Below the pieces are notes generated by a model. It was given only the letters and a program-made list of their open reading frames with translations, had not been told where the DNA came from and ran no database searches. Made by a program: the position numbers and the translations under genes. A DNA stretch of 7,218 nucleotides from positions 1 through 7,218 of the forward strand of contig JAUXBD010000066.1 of assembly GCA_030619585.1 (NCBI GenBank), written 5' to 3'. This document shows positions 1-5,759 of this stretch, in pieces (position 1 is the stretch's first letter; each line of letters starts with the position of its first letter). Source of the DNA: Desulfobacteraceae bacterium. GTDB taxonomy: Bacteria; Desulfobacterota; Desulfobacteria; Desulfobacterales; SURF-7.

Positions 1-430
1 TCTGGGCACCTGTCCTGCCCGGTATAATATAAGGTATGATCTGTGTATCAGGAACAGCCATGGCAACAGGTTCGATATACTCTTTTCTGATTTCAAGGGA
101 GCTGGGTCCGTTGTAGTACGGATCCACCAGCAGTACCGCCTCAGCTCCCGCTTCTCCCGCATGCTTTGTTGCCAAAATAGCCTCATGTGTATTGTTGGAA
201 CCGGTGCCTGCTATGCAGATGGTTCTGCCTTTTGTGCTTGATGCAACATTTTCAACAACCCGGTTGTGCTCCTCCCAGGACAAGGTAGGGCTTTCTCCTG
301 TGGTCCCAACTGCCAGGATACCGGTAATTGAGTTTGCTATTTGAAATTCCACCAACCTGCCAAGGCCTTCGTAATCAACGCCGTCTCCGCTAAAAGGTGT
401 CACAAGCGCTGTGTAGCATCCCGCGATCAT
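1..430 (-). CDS. dapA: 4-hydroxy-tetrahydrodipicolinate synthase, N-terminal part (runs off window)
   Basis: The first 143 codons of a DapA-type aldolase, reading leftwards from ATG at 430-428; the rest lies outside the window. The family condenses pyruvate with aspartate semialdehyde in the cytoplasm, the first committed step of lysine and diaminopimelate synthesis. Visible motifs are GTTGESPTLS (residues 42-51, with the active-site threonines 43 and 44), DPYYNGPS (103-110) with Tyr106, and PYIIPGRTG (133-141) with Tyr134 and Arg139, matching the catalytic Tyr133 and Arg138 of the E. coli enzyme. The usual YNVP is YIIP here. The Schiff-base lysine would lie just past the window edge. A purine-rich ribosome binding site, AAGGGGGAG on the minus strand (441-433), supports the start. 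The related N-acetylneuraminate lyase and other aldolases of the superfamily are possible, but the Arg in PGRTG favours DapA. It is divergent from the rest of the window and is probably unrelated to sulfite reduction. Confidence 0.9.
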   Translation of the reverse strand, partial: MIAGCYTALVTPFSGDGVDYEGLGRLVEFQIANSITGILAVGTTGESPTLSWEEHNRVVENVASSTKGRTICIAGTGSNNTHEAILATKHAGEAGAEAVLLVDPYYNGPSSLEIRKEYIEPVAMAVPDTQIIPYIIPGRTGAQ

Positions 431-456
431 ATCTCCCCCTTAAAAAAATCTTTTTT

Positions 457-485
457 ATTATTCAAAGGTGTATTTAATACGTCAA
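457..485 (-). promoter_or_regulatory. Candidate sigma-70 promoter for dapA
   Basis: On the minus strand, TTGACG (485-480) and AATAAT (462-457) are 17 bp apart, each one mismatch from consensus. The predicted transcript would start about 20 nt before the dapA ribosome binding site. This was read by eye only, and the region is AT-rich, so chance matches are possible. Confidence 0.5.
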
Positions 486-487
486 TC

Positions 488-502
488 TTGATTGTAAATC
501 AA
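488..502. promoter_or_regulatory. Perfect palindrome between divergent promoters, possible operator
   Basis: TTGATT-GTA-AATCAA is a perfect 6-bp inverted repeat with a 3-bp centre. It falls in the short gap between the candidate -35 boxes of the two divergent promoters (480-485 minus strand, 510-515 plus strand). A dimeric regulator bound here could influence both genes. I do not recognise it as the site of a named regulator. Confidence 0.35.
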
Positions 503-509
503 TATCCAT

Positions 510-537
510 TTGACCATTATGTTTTTAGTGTTATATT
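510..537 (+). promoter_or_regulatory. Candidate sigma-70 promoter for the TPR gene
   Basis: TTGACC (510-515) and TATATT (532-537) are separated by 16 bp, each one mismatch from consensus. The transcript would begin near 544 and carry the hairpin cluster at 561-629 in its leader before the ribosome binding site at 661-665. Called by eye in an AT-rich stretch. Confidence 0.45.
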
Positions 538-560
538 TAATGCGAAGCTTTGGGTTTAAT

Positions 561-629
561 TCCCCGCTGCTTGCAGCGTTAAAATGGAGTATTCCATAAG
601 TAGATACCCCGTCCGCTTGCGGCGGGGTA
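561..629. repeat. Cluster of small GC-rich hairpins, REP-like palindromic element
   Basis: Three inverted repeats stand side by side: CGCTGC-TT-GCAGCG (565-578), ATGGA-GTAT-TCCAT (584-597), and TACCCCG-t-CCGC-TT-GCGG-CGGGGTA (605-629, with one bulged T). In addition CCCCGC (562-567) can pair with GCGGGG (622-627), which would enclose everything. The first and third share the CCCCG...CTTG core and look like two copies of one palindromic family, the first lacking its outer right arm. They are GC-rich in an AT-rich spacer and have no T-run, so they do not look like an ordinary terminator. Such units resemble dispersed REP-type elements; copy number elsewhere in the genome cannot be seen from here. 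Confidence 0.6.
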
Positions 630-672
630 GTTTATTCGAACAGTTTTTAAATAAAATTAAAAGGATAATATC

Positions 673-1293
673 ATGGTACAGGCAAAAAACGCAGAAGAAT
701 ATATCGCAAGACAAAGGGCGGCAGTCGCCTCAAACCCGGAATGCGGCACATCCCGATACAATCTTGCCGTAGCTCTTTTAGGATTACAACAATATGATGA
801 GGCTGAAAAAGAGCTTCTTGAAGCGGTCTATTGCAGCCCAAGCCTGGCGGAAGCTTATGTTCAACTTGGCGGGATATGCTTGCAGCGGGGAGATATTGAC
901 GGGTGCCTTCAATACAACCAAACAGCAGTGAAAACCAGGGCCGGGTTTTCTGAAGGCTGGGGAAATATTGGATTTGTTCAGCTTCAAAATGGGGATATAG
1001 ATGAGGCGATTAGAGCCCTTAAAAAAGCGATCACATATAACTCCAGATTTGTTCAGGCCTACACAACTTTGGCAAACGCATATTTGATGAAAGGCCTTGT
1101 TCAGGAAAGCATTGAAGCAAACCTGAAGGCTCTTGAGATTCAGCCTGATTTTGCAATTGCTCACAACAACCTTGCCCTGGGTTATCTTGAGAAAGGGGAG
1201 TTTGATAAGGCTGTGGAGCATTGTGACAAAGCAGTGGAACTCGGGTATGCGGTTGCACCTGAAATATTAAAAGAGGTTGATAAGCACAGGTAA
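673..1293 (+). CDS. Tetratricopeptide repeat protein
   Basis: A 206-residue protein made almost wholly of TPR units, a helical scaffold for protein-protein contacts. Five consecutive 34-residue repeats are visible at about residues 27-60, 61-94, 95-128, 129-162 and 163-191, with the usual pattern of a small residue at position 8 (for example LAVALL, LANAYL, LALGYL) and Ala-Leu or Ala-Val near the second helix (KALEIQPDF, KAVELGY). There is no signal peptide or membrane segment, so it is probably cytoplasmic. The start is supported by AAGGA at 661-665, 7 nt before ATG. It is followed after 103 bp by the unknown 394-residue gene on the same strand and then by the dsr genes. The TPR fold is clear; the partner is unknown. 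A role in assembly or maturation of sulfite reductase would be inference from position alone. Confidence 0.9.
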   Translation: MVQAKNAEEYIARQRAAVASNPECGTSRYNLAVALLGLQQYDEAEKELLEAVYCSPSLAEAYVQLGGICLQRGDIDGCLQYNQTAVKTRAGFSEGWGNIGFVQLQNGDIDEAIRALKKAITYNSRFVQAYTTLANAYLMKGLVQESIEANLKALEIQPDFAIAHNNLALGYLEKGEFDKAVEHCDKAVELGYAVAPEILKEVDKHR

Positions 1294-1350
1294 AACCTAC
1301 ATCGAGTTATATCCAAAGATTGAAAGACTGCCGGAGTGAAGCGACCCATT

Positions 1351-1388
1351 AACTTTAGGCACTTCAAACTTCACACTTCAAACTTTAA
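1351..1388. repeat. Short tandem repeat with 7-bp period (ACTT units)
   Basis: The stretch divides into consecutive heptamers AACTTTA, GGCACTT, CAAACTT, CACACTT and CAAACTT, all sharing an ACTT core. It ends a few bases before the ATG of the next gene, which lacks a recognisable ribosome binding site. The 14-mer ACTTTAGGCACTTC (1352-1365) recurs exactly, in inverted orientation, at 7170-7183 at the end of dsrN, so this is a dispersed element and not a local accident. Confidence 0.75.
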
Positions 1389-1396
1389 ATTACTGA

Positions 1397-2581
1397 ATGA
1401 ATAAAAGGCCGGCATTTAAGTTTTTCTTGTCCAATAAAAAACATCCTGTTACCCAAGGTAGCGGTATCTGGCAAGATTTTCTGCCCGTGGCCAGGAAACA
1501 CGATCAAGCAACTTCCGGCCAATCTATAAGCTATGGGGCATACTTTAGCGCTGCCCGTTCATTTATCGAAAAAGACCGATTTGACAATCTTCTGAAAGCG
1601 GTTTCCCTGTTTGCCAAACGCGGCATATCTCTTGAGGGCATCAAAGAGATTCATGTTTTTCTGGAAAAACATGGAGAGTTTTACCATCCCTCAAGGATTG
1701 AAACCTCTGTCTGCGGGAAAACGGTCAGGTTTGTATTAAATGTTGCCGTATCTGATACCGGCAAAGGGTTTATAGAAAAAGAATACCCGTCCATAAAGAA
1801 ACTGAATAAGGCGTTTACCCACGGTTTTATCCCGAAGGTTTATGGAAAAGGCGAAGTCTTTATAAAGGGTAAAACCAAAATATGTATGTTTTTAGGACAG
1901 TGGTTTGATGATTACAATGAATTCCATATCTCAGATCCTTCAGATAAAGACAAAAGGATCGTTGTCTGGGATCCCAAGGGAAAATATTTCTTATCAGCAG
2001 ATCAGACAAAAGAGCTTTACAGGCAGGCAACCCTTATTCTGGCCGGCTATTATAATACAGAAACATTTGAACAGATATATCCCTGGCACCATGCTGCCGG
2101 GGATTTTGTTTTAAGGAAGCAGAATAAGAATATAGACTTAAAGCTTATCACTGTGAGGCAATATAGATCCTTTGGTGATAAAAAGGGGGACATGGACGAC
2201 GACCCCCAATCCATTTTGGAGACATTGCTGGTTTTTTTCTTGAACCTTTCCATTAAGATGCGCCTTGACAGAATAGATGGCGTTGGAGATATTGCATGGT
2301 CCGATGGCATCGCTATTCAGGGAATTGTTGAGGGCTTTTTCACGGCCCTGGCATCTAAACCTCTTATCAAATCGATTTCAGCACCCCTTAATGATTGTTT
2401 TCAATATTATCTGTCTTCATATACTGAATCGGATTTGTATGATCTATTAATGGATATTGCTGATGCATACAACCCTGACTCTCCGGATGTACCTGTAATA
2501 AAACAAAACCTTGAAAAACACGTTCATGACTTGATATTAGCAGCCGAAAATTATTCCTGTCTAAACGAAAATCCGGACTGA
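1397..2581 (+). CDS. Protein of unknown function, possible degenerate kinase-like fold
   Basis: A 394-residue, probably soluble protein with no signal peptide or clear membrane helix (the hydrophobic stretch near 276-288 is short). I do not recognise the family. Several blocks recall protein kinase or aminoglycoside phosphotransferase folds in the right order: a strand-helix stretch FVLNVAV...EKEYPSIKKLN (112-137), FIPKVYG (144-150), a hinge-like MFLGQWFDDYNEFHIS (164-179), WHHAAGDFVLR (230-240) where a catalytic loop would be, and DLKLITVRQYRS (247-258) where the metal-binding DFG or D-x-D would be. The metal aspartate is not evident and the loop lacks the usual HGD-x4-N form, so if the fold is right the protein may be inactive or unusual. 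ATG 1397 directly follows an in-frame TGA (1394-1396), so translation cannot start earlier; no good ribosome binding site precedes it, and a period-7 repeat sits where one would be expected. The gene lies between the TPR gene and the dsrA promoter. Confidence 0.8.
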   Translation: MNKRPAFKFFLSNKKHPVTQGSGIWQDFLPVARKHDQATSGQSISYGAYFSAARSFIEKDRFDNLLKAVSLFAKRGISLEGIKEIHVFLEKHGEFYHPSRIETSVCGKTVRFVLNVAVSDTGKGFIEKEYPSIKKLNKAFTHGFIPKVYGKGEVFIKGKTKICMFLGQWFDDYNEFHISDPSDKDKRIVVWDPKGKYFLSADQTKELYRQATLILAGYYNTETFEQIYPWHHAAGDFVLRKQNKNIDLKLITVRQYRSFGDKKGDMDDDPQSILETLLVFFLNLSIKMRLDRIDGVGDIAWSDGIAIQGIVEGFFTALASKPLIKSISAPLNDCFQYYLSSYTESDLYDLLMDIADAYNPDSPDVPVIKQNLEKHVHDLILAAENYSCLNENPD

Positions 2582-2669
2582 GCGAAAAAAGCCGGGTATT
2601 GGAAACCGCTGTAAATTACATAAATTCAATTATACCCCGATAAAACCATTAATACCAAGAAAGCATCCC

Positions 2670-2687
2670 TTTTTTGTTGACAAAAAA
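2670..2687. promoter_or_regulatory. Perfect inverted repeat over the dsrA -35 box
   Basis: TTTTTTGT-TG-ACAAAAAA is a perfect 8-bp inverted repeat with a 2-bp centre and contains the -35 box TTGACA. The core TTGT-TG-ACAA could be a regulator half-site pair; the outer A/T runs may be chance or an UP-like sequence. It does not match the Rex or FNR/HcpR consensus as I remember them. Confidence 0.35.
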
Positions 2688-2705
2688 TAATATTGATTTT
2701 ATATT
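2677..2705 (+). promoter_or_regulatory. Sigma-70 promoter for the dsrAB transcript
   Basis: A perfect -35 box TTGACA (2677-2682) and a one-mismatch -10 box TATATT (2700-2705) at the ideal 17-bp spacing, set in AT-rich DNA. It is the best promoter in the window and lies before dsrA, whose product is among the most abundant proteins in sulfate reducers. The predicted start near 2712 leaves a leader of about 170 nt before the dsrA ATG. Confidence 0.75.
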
Positions 2706-2736
2706 CGGTCTTTTTGAATTATTCTAAATCGAATAT
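2701..2736. promoter_or_regulatory. Inverted repeat spanning the dsrA -10 box and start point
   Basis: ATATTCG (2701-2707) and CGAATAT (2730-2736) are perfect 7-bp inverted arms separated by 22 bp. The left arm overlaps the -10 box, the right arm lies about 20 nt into the transcript. The arrangement could be a pair of repressor half-sites, but low sequence complexity makes chance a real alternative. Confidence 0.3.
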
Positions 2737-2801
2737 GTTGTGTTGAAAATATAACATCGTTTAATATTGACTTTAATTTAAACCGGTTAAAAGTATTGGA
2801 T

Positions 2802-2857
2802 AATCTTGAAAGTCCTGCCAAAGGAAAGGGCAAAAGACCTTTATCAAGATTGATAAA
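2802..2857 (+). promoter_or_regulatory. dsrA leader with two mutually exclusive RNA stem-loops
   Basis: Stem A pairs AATCTTGA (2802-2809) with TCAAGATT (2844-2851), a perfect 8-bp match, and can continue inward through AAG/CTT (2810-2812 with 2839-2841), TC/GA (2813-2814 with 2836-2837) and TGCC/GGCA (2816-2819 with 2829-2832), closing a 9-nt loop. Stem B pairs TTTATCA (2840-2846) with TGATAAA (2851-2857) around the 4-nt loop AGAT. Bases 2840-2846 and 2851 are used by both, so only one stem can form at a time. Stem B ends 15 nt before the ribosome binding site GGAGGT (2873-2878). This looks like an RNA switch or a stability or processing structure. It matches no riboswitch class I recognise, and neither stem is followed by a terminator T-run except a weak TTTTT at 2862-2866. 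Confidence 0.4.
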
Positions 2858-2883
2858 ATCATTTTTCTAAACGGAGGTAAGAA

Positions 2884-4203
2884 ATGGCAAAGCATGAAAC
2901 CCCTTTGCTGGACCAGCTTGAAACAGGACCGTGGCCGAGCTTTGTGTCTGATCTCAAGCAAGCGGCAGAAGAAAGGGCAAAAAATGAGAAAGGTATTGAA
3001 TACCAGATTCCTGTTGATGTTGCAGAAGATCTTCTGGGCGTTCTTGAGCTCTCCTACAAACATGGAAGAACTCACTGGAAGCACGGCGGAATCGTAGGTG
3101 TATTTGGTTACGGCGGTGGTGTTATCGGAAGGTACTGCGATCAACCTGAGATGTTTCCGGGTGTTGCACACTTTCACACTATCCGTGTAAACCATCCTTC
3201 AGGTAAATTTTACACCACAAAATTTCTGAGAGAGCTCTGCGACCTGTGGGATTTCCGCGGAAGCGGCATCACCAACATGCACGGATCAACCGGAGATATC
3301 GTTCTGCTCGGAACGACAACTCCGCAGATTGAGGAATTTTACTGGGAGTTGAGCCACAACATGGGTCAGGATATTGGCGGTTCAGGTTCTTGCCTTAGAA
3401 CTCCTTCTGATTGTATTGGTTCGGCTCGATGTGAATATGCATGTTATGATACTCATGCAATTTGTTATGGGCTCACACAGGAGTACCAGGATGAGCTCCA
3501 CCGTCCTGCATTCCCTTACAAGTTCAAGTTCAAGTTTGACGGATGCCCGAACTGCTGCGTAGCTTCAATTGCACGTTCTGACTTGTCATTTATCGGCACC
3601 TGGAAAGACGACATAAAAATTGACCAGGAAGCTGTTAAGGCTTATGTGGGCGGTGAGTTTGCGCCAAATGCAGGCGCTCATGCCGGACGTGACTGGGGTG
3701 CATTTGACATACAGAAAGAGGTTGTTGACCTGTGCCCCACAAAGTGCATGAAATATGACGGCGGCAAGCTGTCTGTCAACACCCCTGAATGTACCCGCTG
3801 CATGCACTGCATCAACACAATGCCGAGAGCCTTGAGAATTGGTGATGACAGAGGTTGCTCCCTTTTGGTCGGCGCAAAGGCGCCTATCCTTGACGGTGCG
3901 CAGATGGGTTCCCTGCTGGTACCTTTTGTTGAGGTTAATCCTGATAATGAATACCAGGCGATCAAGGATGTTATTGAGCCTTTATGGGACTGGTGGATGG
4001 AAGAGGGCAAGAACCGTGAGAGAATTGGTGAACTGATAAAGCGTCAGGGATTCCGGAGAATGCTTGAGGAAACCGGCATAGAGCCTGTACCACAGCATGT
4101 TCAAGAGCCCCGCACCAATCCGTACATCTTCTGGAAGGAAGAGGAAGTTGAAGGCGGATGGACCCGCGATATTGACAAATTCAGAAAAGATCATCTGAGA
4201 TAA
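2884..4203 (+). CDS. dsrA: Dissimilatory sulfite reductase, alpha subunit
   Basis: With DsrB it forms the cytoplasmic alpha2-beta2 enzyme that reduces sulfite during sulfate respiration, passing the product to DsrC. The length of 439 residues is normal for DsrA. The siroheme-coupled [4Fe-4S] ligands are Cys177 and Cys183 (C-IGSAR-C) with Cys221 and Cys225 (CPNCC). The inserted ferredoxin domain has Cys284 (CPTKC) and Cys303, Cys306 and Cys309 (CTRCMHC) for a second cluster. The tract KFKFKFDG just before CPNCC is typical of DsrA. A consensus ribosome binding site GGAGGT (2873-2878) is 5 nt before ATG. dsrB follows after 15 bp, so the two are translated from one message. No key residue is missing, and nothing suggests the oxidative, sulfur-oxidiser type: dsrD lies downstream and no dsrEFH is seen. 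Confidence 0.98.
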   Translation: MAKHETPLLDQLETGPWPSFVSDLKQAAEERAKNEKGIEYQIPVDVAEDLLGVLELSYKHGRTHWKHGGIVGVFGYGGGVIGRYCDQPEMFPGVAHFHTIRVNHPSGKFYTTKFLRELCDLWDFRGSGITNMHGSTGDIVLLGTTTPQIEEFYWELSHNMGQDIGGSGSCLRTPSDCIGSARCEYACYDTHAICYGLTQEYQDELHRPAFPYKFKFKFDGCPNCCVASIARSDLSFIGTWKDDIKIDQEAVKAYVGGEFAPNAGAHAGRDWGAFDIQKEVVDLCPTKCMKYDGGKLSVNTPECTRCMHCINTMPRALRIGDDRGCSLLVGAKAPILDGAQMGSLLVPFVEVNPDNEYQAIKDVIEPLWDWWMEEGKNRERIGELIKRQGFRRMLEETGIEPVPQHVQEPRTNPYIFWKEEEVEGGWTRDIDKFRKDHLR

Positions 4204-4218
4204 AAGGGGGTAATTAAA

Positions 4219-5370
4219 ATGGCATTTGTATCTTCAGGTTATAATCCTGACAAACCGATGGAAAACAGACTTTCCGACCTCGGTCCGAGAAAATATGATG
4301 AATTTTACCCCGAAGTTATCAAGAATAACAAGGGGAAATGGCTGTATCATGAAATCCTTGAGCCGGGGGTTCTGGTTCATGTTTCTGAAACCGGTGATGA
4401 GGTTTTCACTGTAAGGGCGGGTGGCTGCCGCCTTATGTCCACAACCCATATCCGTGAAATTTGTGAAATTGCCGAAAAACACTGCGACGGACATGTAAGG
4501 TTCACCACCAGAAACAATATTGAGTTTATGGTAGATGCTAAGGAAAAGGTTGAACCATTAAAGAAAGACCTTGAAAGCAGGAAGTTTAACGGCGGAAGCA
4601 TGAAGTTTCCTGTGGGCGGAACAGGCGCAGGTATTACCAACATCGTCCATACACAGGGATGGATCCACTGCCATACACCGGCTACTGACGCATCAGGCCC
4701 GGTAAAGGCAGCCATGGACGTTCTTTTCGATGATTTCAAAAGCATGCGTCTTCCGGCACACCTTCGCGTATCTCTGGCCTGCTGCCTGAACATGTGCGGT
4801 GCTGTACACTGCTCAGATATCGCAATCCTTGGATATCACCGCAAGCCTCCTCTGTTGGATCACGAATACCTTGATAAAATGTGCGAGATTCCTCTGGCAA
4901 TTGCTGCATGTCCAACCGCAGCAATAAAACCTTCAAAGGTTGACTTCAAGGGCAAGGAGCTTAAGAGTGTTGCGGTAAAAGATGACAGGTGCATGTACTG
5001 CGGTAACTGTTACACCATGTGTCCTTCAATGCCCCTTGCAGATACTGAAGGAGACGGTATTGTACTCATGGCCGGCGGTAAGGTTTCAAACAGGATCAGC
5101 ATACCCAAGTTCTCTAAGGTTGTTGTGGCATTTATTCCCAACGAGGCCCCGAGATGGCCCAAAACAACAGCAATCATCAAGAACATGGTTGAAGCCTATT
5201 CAAATGGTGCTAACAAGTATGAGCGTCTTGGTGAATGGGCTGAGAGAATCGGTTGGGAAAGATTCTTTGAAGCATGTGAACTTGATTTCACCCATCATCT
5301 TATCGATGATTTCCGTGATCCTGCGTACCTGACATGGCGCCAGACCTCACAATTCAAGTTCTCAAAATAA
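4219..5370 (+). CDS. dsrB: Dissimilatory sulfite reductase, beta subunit
   Basis: Partner of DsrA in the sulfite reductase complex; in known structures the catalytically active siroheme is bound mainly by this subunit. The length of 383 residues is usual. Cluster ligands next to siroheme are Cys151 (IHCHTP) and the block ACCLNMCGAVHC with Cys188, Cys189 and Cys193. The ferredoxin domain shows Cys231 (ACPTAAI) and Cys258, Cys261 and Cys264 (CMYCGNC) for the second [4Fe-4S] cluster. The N-terminal sulfite-binding half includes VRAGGCRLMSTTHIRE (66-81) and VRFTTRNNIEFMV (93-105). The ribosome binding site AAGGGGGT (4204-4211) directly follows the dsrA stop and lies 7 nt before ATG. All expected motifs are intact. 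The gene is followed by a strong hairpin and then dsrD. Confidence 0.98.
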   Translation: MAFVSSGYNPDKPMENRLSDLGPRKYDEFYPEVIKNNKGKWLYHEILEPGVLVHVSETGDEVFTVRAGGCRLMSTTHIREICEIAEKHCDGHVRFTTRNNIEFMVDAKEKVEPLKKDLESRKFNGGSMKFPVGGTGAGITNIVHTQGWIHCHTPATDASGPVKAAMDVLFDDFKSMRLPAHLRVSLACCLNMCGAVHCSDIAILGYHRKPPLLDHEYLDKMCEIPLAIAACPTAAIKPSKVDFKGKELKSVAVKDDRCMYCGNCYTMCPSMPLADTEGDGIVLMAGGKVSNRISIPKFSKVVVAFIPNEAPRWPKTTAIIKNMVEAYSNGANKYERLGEWAERIGWERFFEACELDFTHHLIDDFRDPAYLTWRQTSQFKFSK

Positions 5371-5389
5371 TAAATATTTGAAACGACCC

Positions 5390-5423
5390 TGCAGGGAGTA
5401 CGCATACGAAGCTGCTCCCTGCA
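5390..5423 (+). terminator. Strong hairpin between dsrB and dsrD, likely partial terminator or mRNA-stabilising stem
   Basis: TGCAGGGAG (5390-5398) pairs perfectly with CTCCCTGCA (5415-5423), extendable by a T-G and an A-T pair around a 12-nt loop. It starts 20 nt after the dsrB stop. What follows is TTATTTG and not a T-run, so full intrinsic termination is doubtful. A stem here could protect the 3' end of a dsrAB message and lower dsrD and dsrN expression relative to the abundant reductase. Confidence 0.6.
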
Positions 5424-5444
5424 TTATTTGTAAGGAGCCATTAA

Positions 5445-5684
5445 ATGGATCAGGCAGAAGCAGCAGAAAAAATTATTGACGCCCTTCAGAAGAAACAGAA
5501 AATAAAATCAAAATTTTACTTCAGCGACCTGGCTAAAATTCTTGAGATGAAACCAAGAGCAGCTAAACCGTTTATCAACAAGATGGTTACAGATGGTCAA
5601 TTAGAGTACTGGTCAAGCGGAAGCACTTCCATGTATGGACTTACGGGTACTGGAAAACAGGCTGCCGCTGAAGATGAAGACTAA
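5445..5684 (+). CDS. dsrD: DsrD, winged-helix activator of sulfite reductase
   Basis: A 79-residue protein, nearly the same size as known DsrD (about 78). DsrD has a winged-helix fold but, in published biochemical work, acts as an allosteric activator of DsrAB and not as a DNA-binding regulator. The helices can be followed as residues 2-16, 27-34 (SDLAKILE) and 37-49 (PRAAKPFINKMVT), then the two-stranded wing LEYWSSGSTSMYGLT (53-67) and an acidic tail AAEDED. The ribosome binding site AAGGAG (5432-5437) lies 7 nt before ATG. The gene is found next to dsrAB in nearly all bacterial sulfate reducers, which supports both the name and the reductive direction of this pathway. Confidence 0.96.
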   Translation: MDQAEAAEKIIDALQKKQKIKSKFYFSDLAKILEMKPRAAKPFINKMVTDGQLEYWSSGSTSMYGLTGTGKQAAAEDED

Positions 5685-5686
5685 CT

Positions 5687-5705
5687 AAAAGCTTGTTTAA
5701 AAGCT
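5687..5705 (+). repeat. Short direct repeat after dsrD
   Basis: AAAAGCT occurs at 5687-5693 and 5699-5705, a 12-bp period; AGCTT and AAGCT within it can form a weak 5-bp hairpin. It may be the remnant of a weak terminator or a tandem duplication. Little else can be said. Confidence 0.3.
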
Positions 5706-5743
5706 ATTATAAATTGTTTTCGCAGCACTTTTTGATTCAAATT

Positions 5744-5757
5744 ATAATTCATAATTC
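5744..5757. repeat. Tandem heptamer ATAATTC immediately before dsrN
   Basis: Two exact copies of ATAATTC (5744-5750 and 5751-5757) end 2 bp before the annotated dsrN ATG. They occupy the place where a ribosome binding site should be, and none is visible. Two units alone could be chance in AT-rich DNA, but the period equals that of the repeats at 1351-1388 and 6505-6532. Confidence 0.45.
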
Positions 5758-5759
5758 CT

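Noticed and set aside
341..559. A 72-codon open frame on the + strand
   Set aside because: It overlaps dapA antisense and the promoter region; it has no ribosome binding site or recognisable motif, while the dapA reading is unmistakable.
584..772. A 62-codon open frame on the + strand starting in the hairpin cluster
   Set aside because: It runs out of frame into the TPR gene, which has a ribosome binding site and clear repeats.
784..1221. A 145-codon open frame on the minus strand opposite the TPR gene
   Set aside because: It is the shadow of a repeat-rich coding sequence; the translation has no coherent domain.
1351..1388. CRISPR-like array
   Set aside because: The units are 7 bp and directly contiguous, with no spacers; no cas genes are present.
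2590..2640. Possible terminator after the 394-residue gene (CGGGTAT and ATACCCCG)
   Set aside because: The arms pair only with a bulge across a loop of about 35 nt and no T-run follows.
2735..2757. Hairpin ATGTT/AACAT in the early dsrA leader
   Set aside because: Only 5 A/T-rich pairs across a 13-nt loop; weaker than the structures reported at 2802-2857.
2773..3195. A 140-codon open frame on the minus strand across the dsrA leader and 5' end
   Set aside because: Most of it is antisense to the conserved dsrA coding sequence; no ribosome binding site or domain is seen.
3519..3540. Repeated AAGTTC units inside dsrA
   Set aside because: They encode the KFKFKF tract normal for DsrA, so the repeat reflects protein sequence and not a DNA element.
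4377..4793. A 138-codon open frame on the minus strand opposite dsrB
   Set aside because: Antisense to highly conserved dsrB codons, with no start signal.
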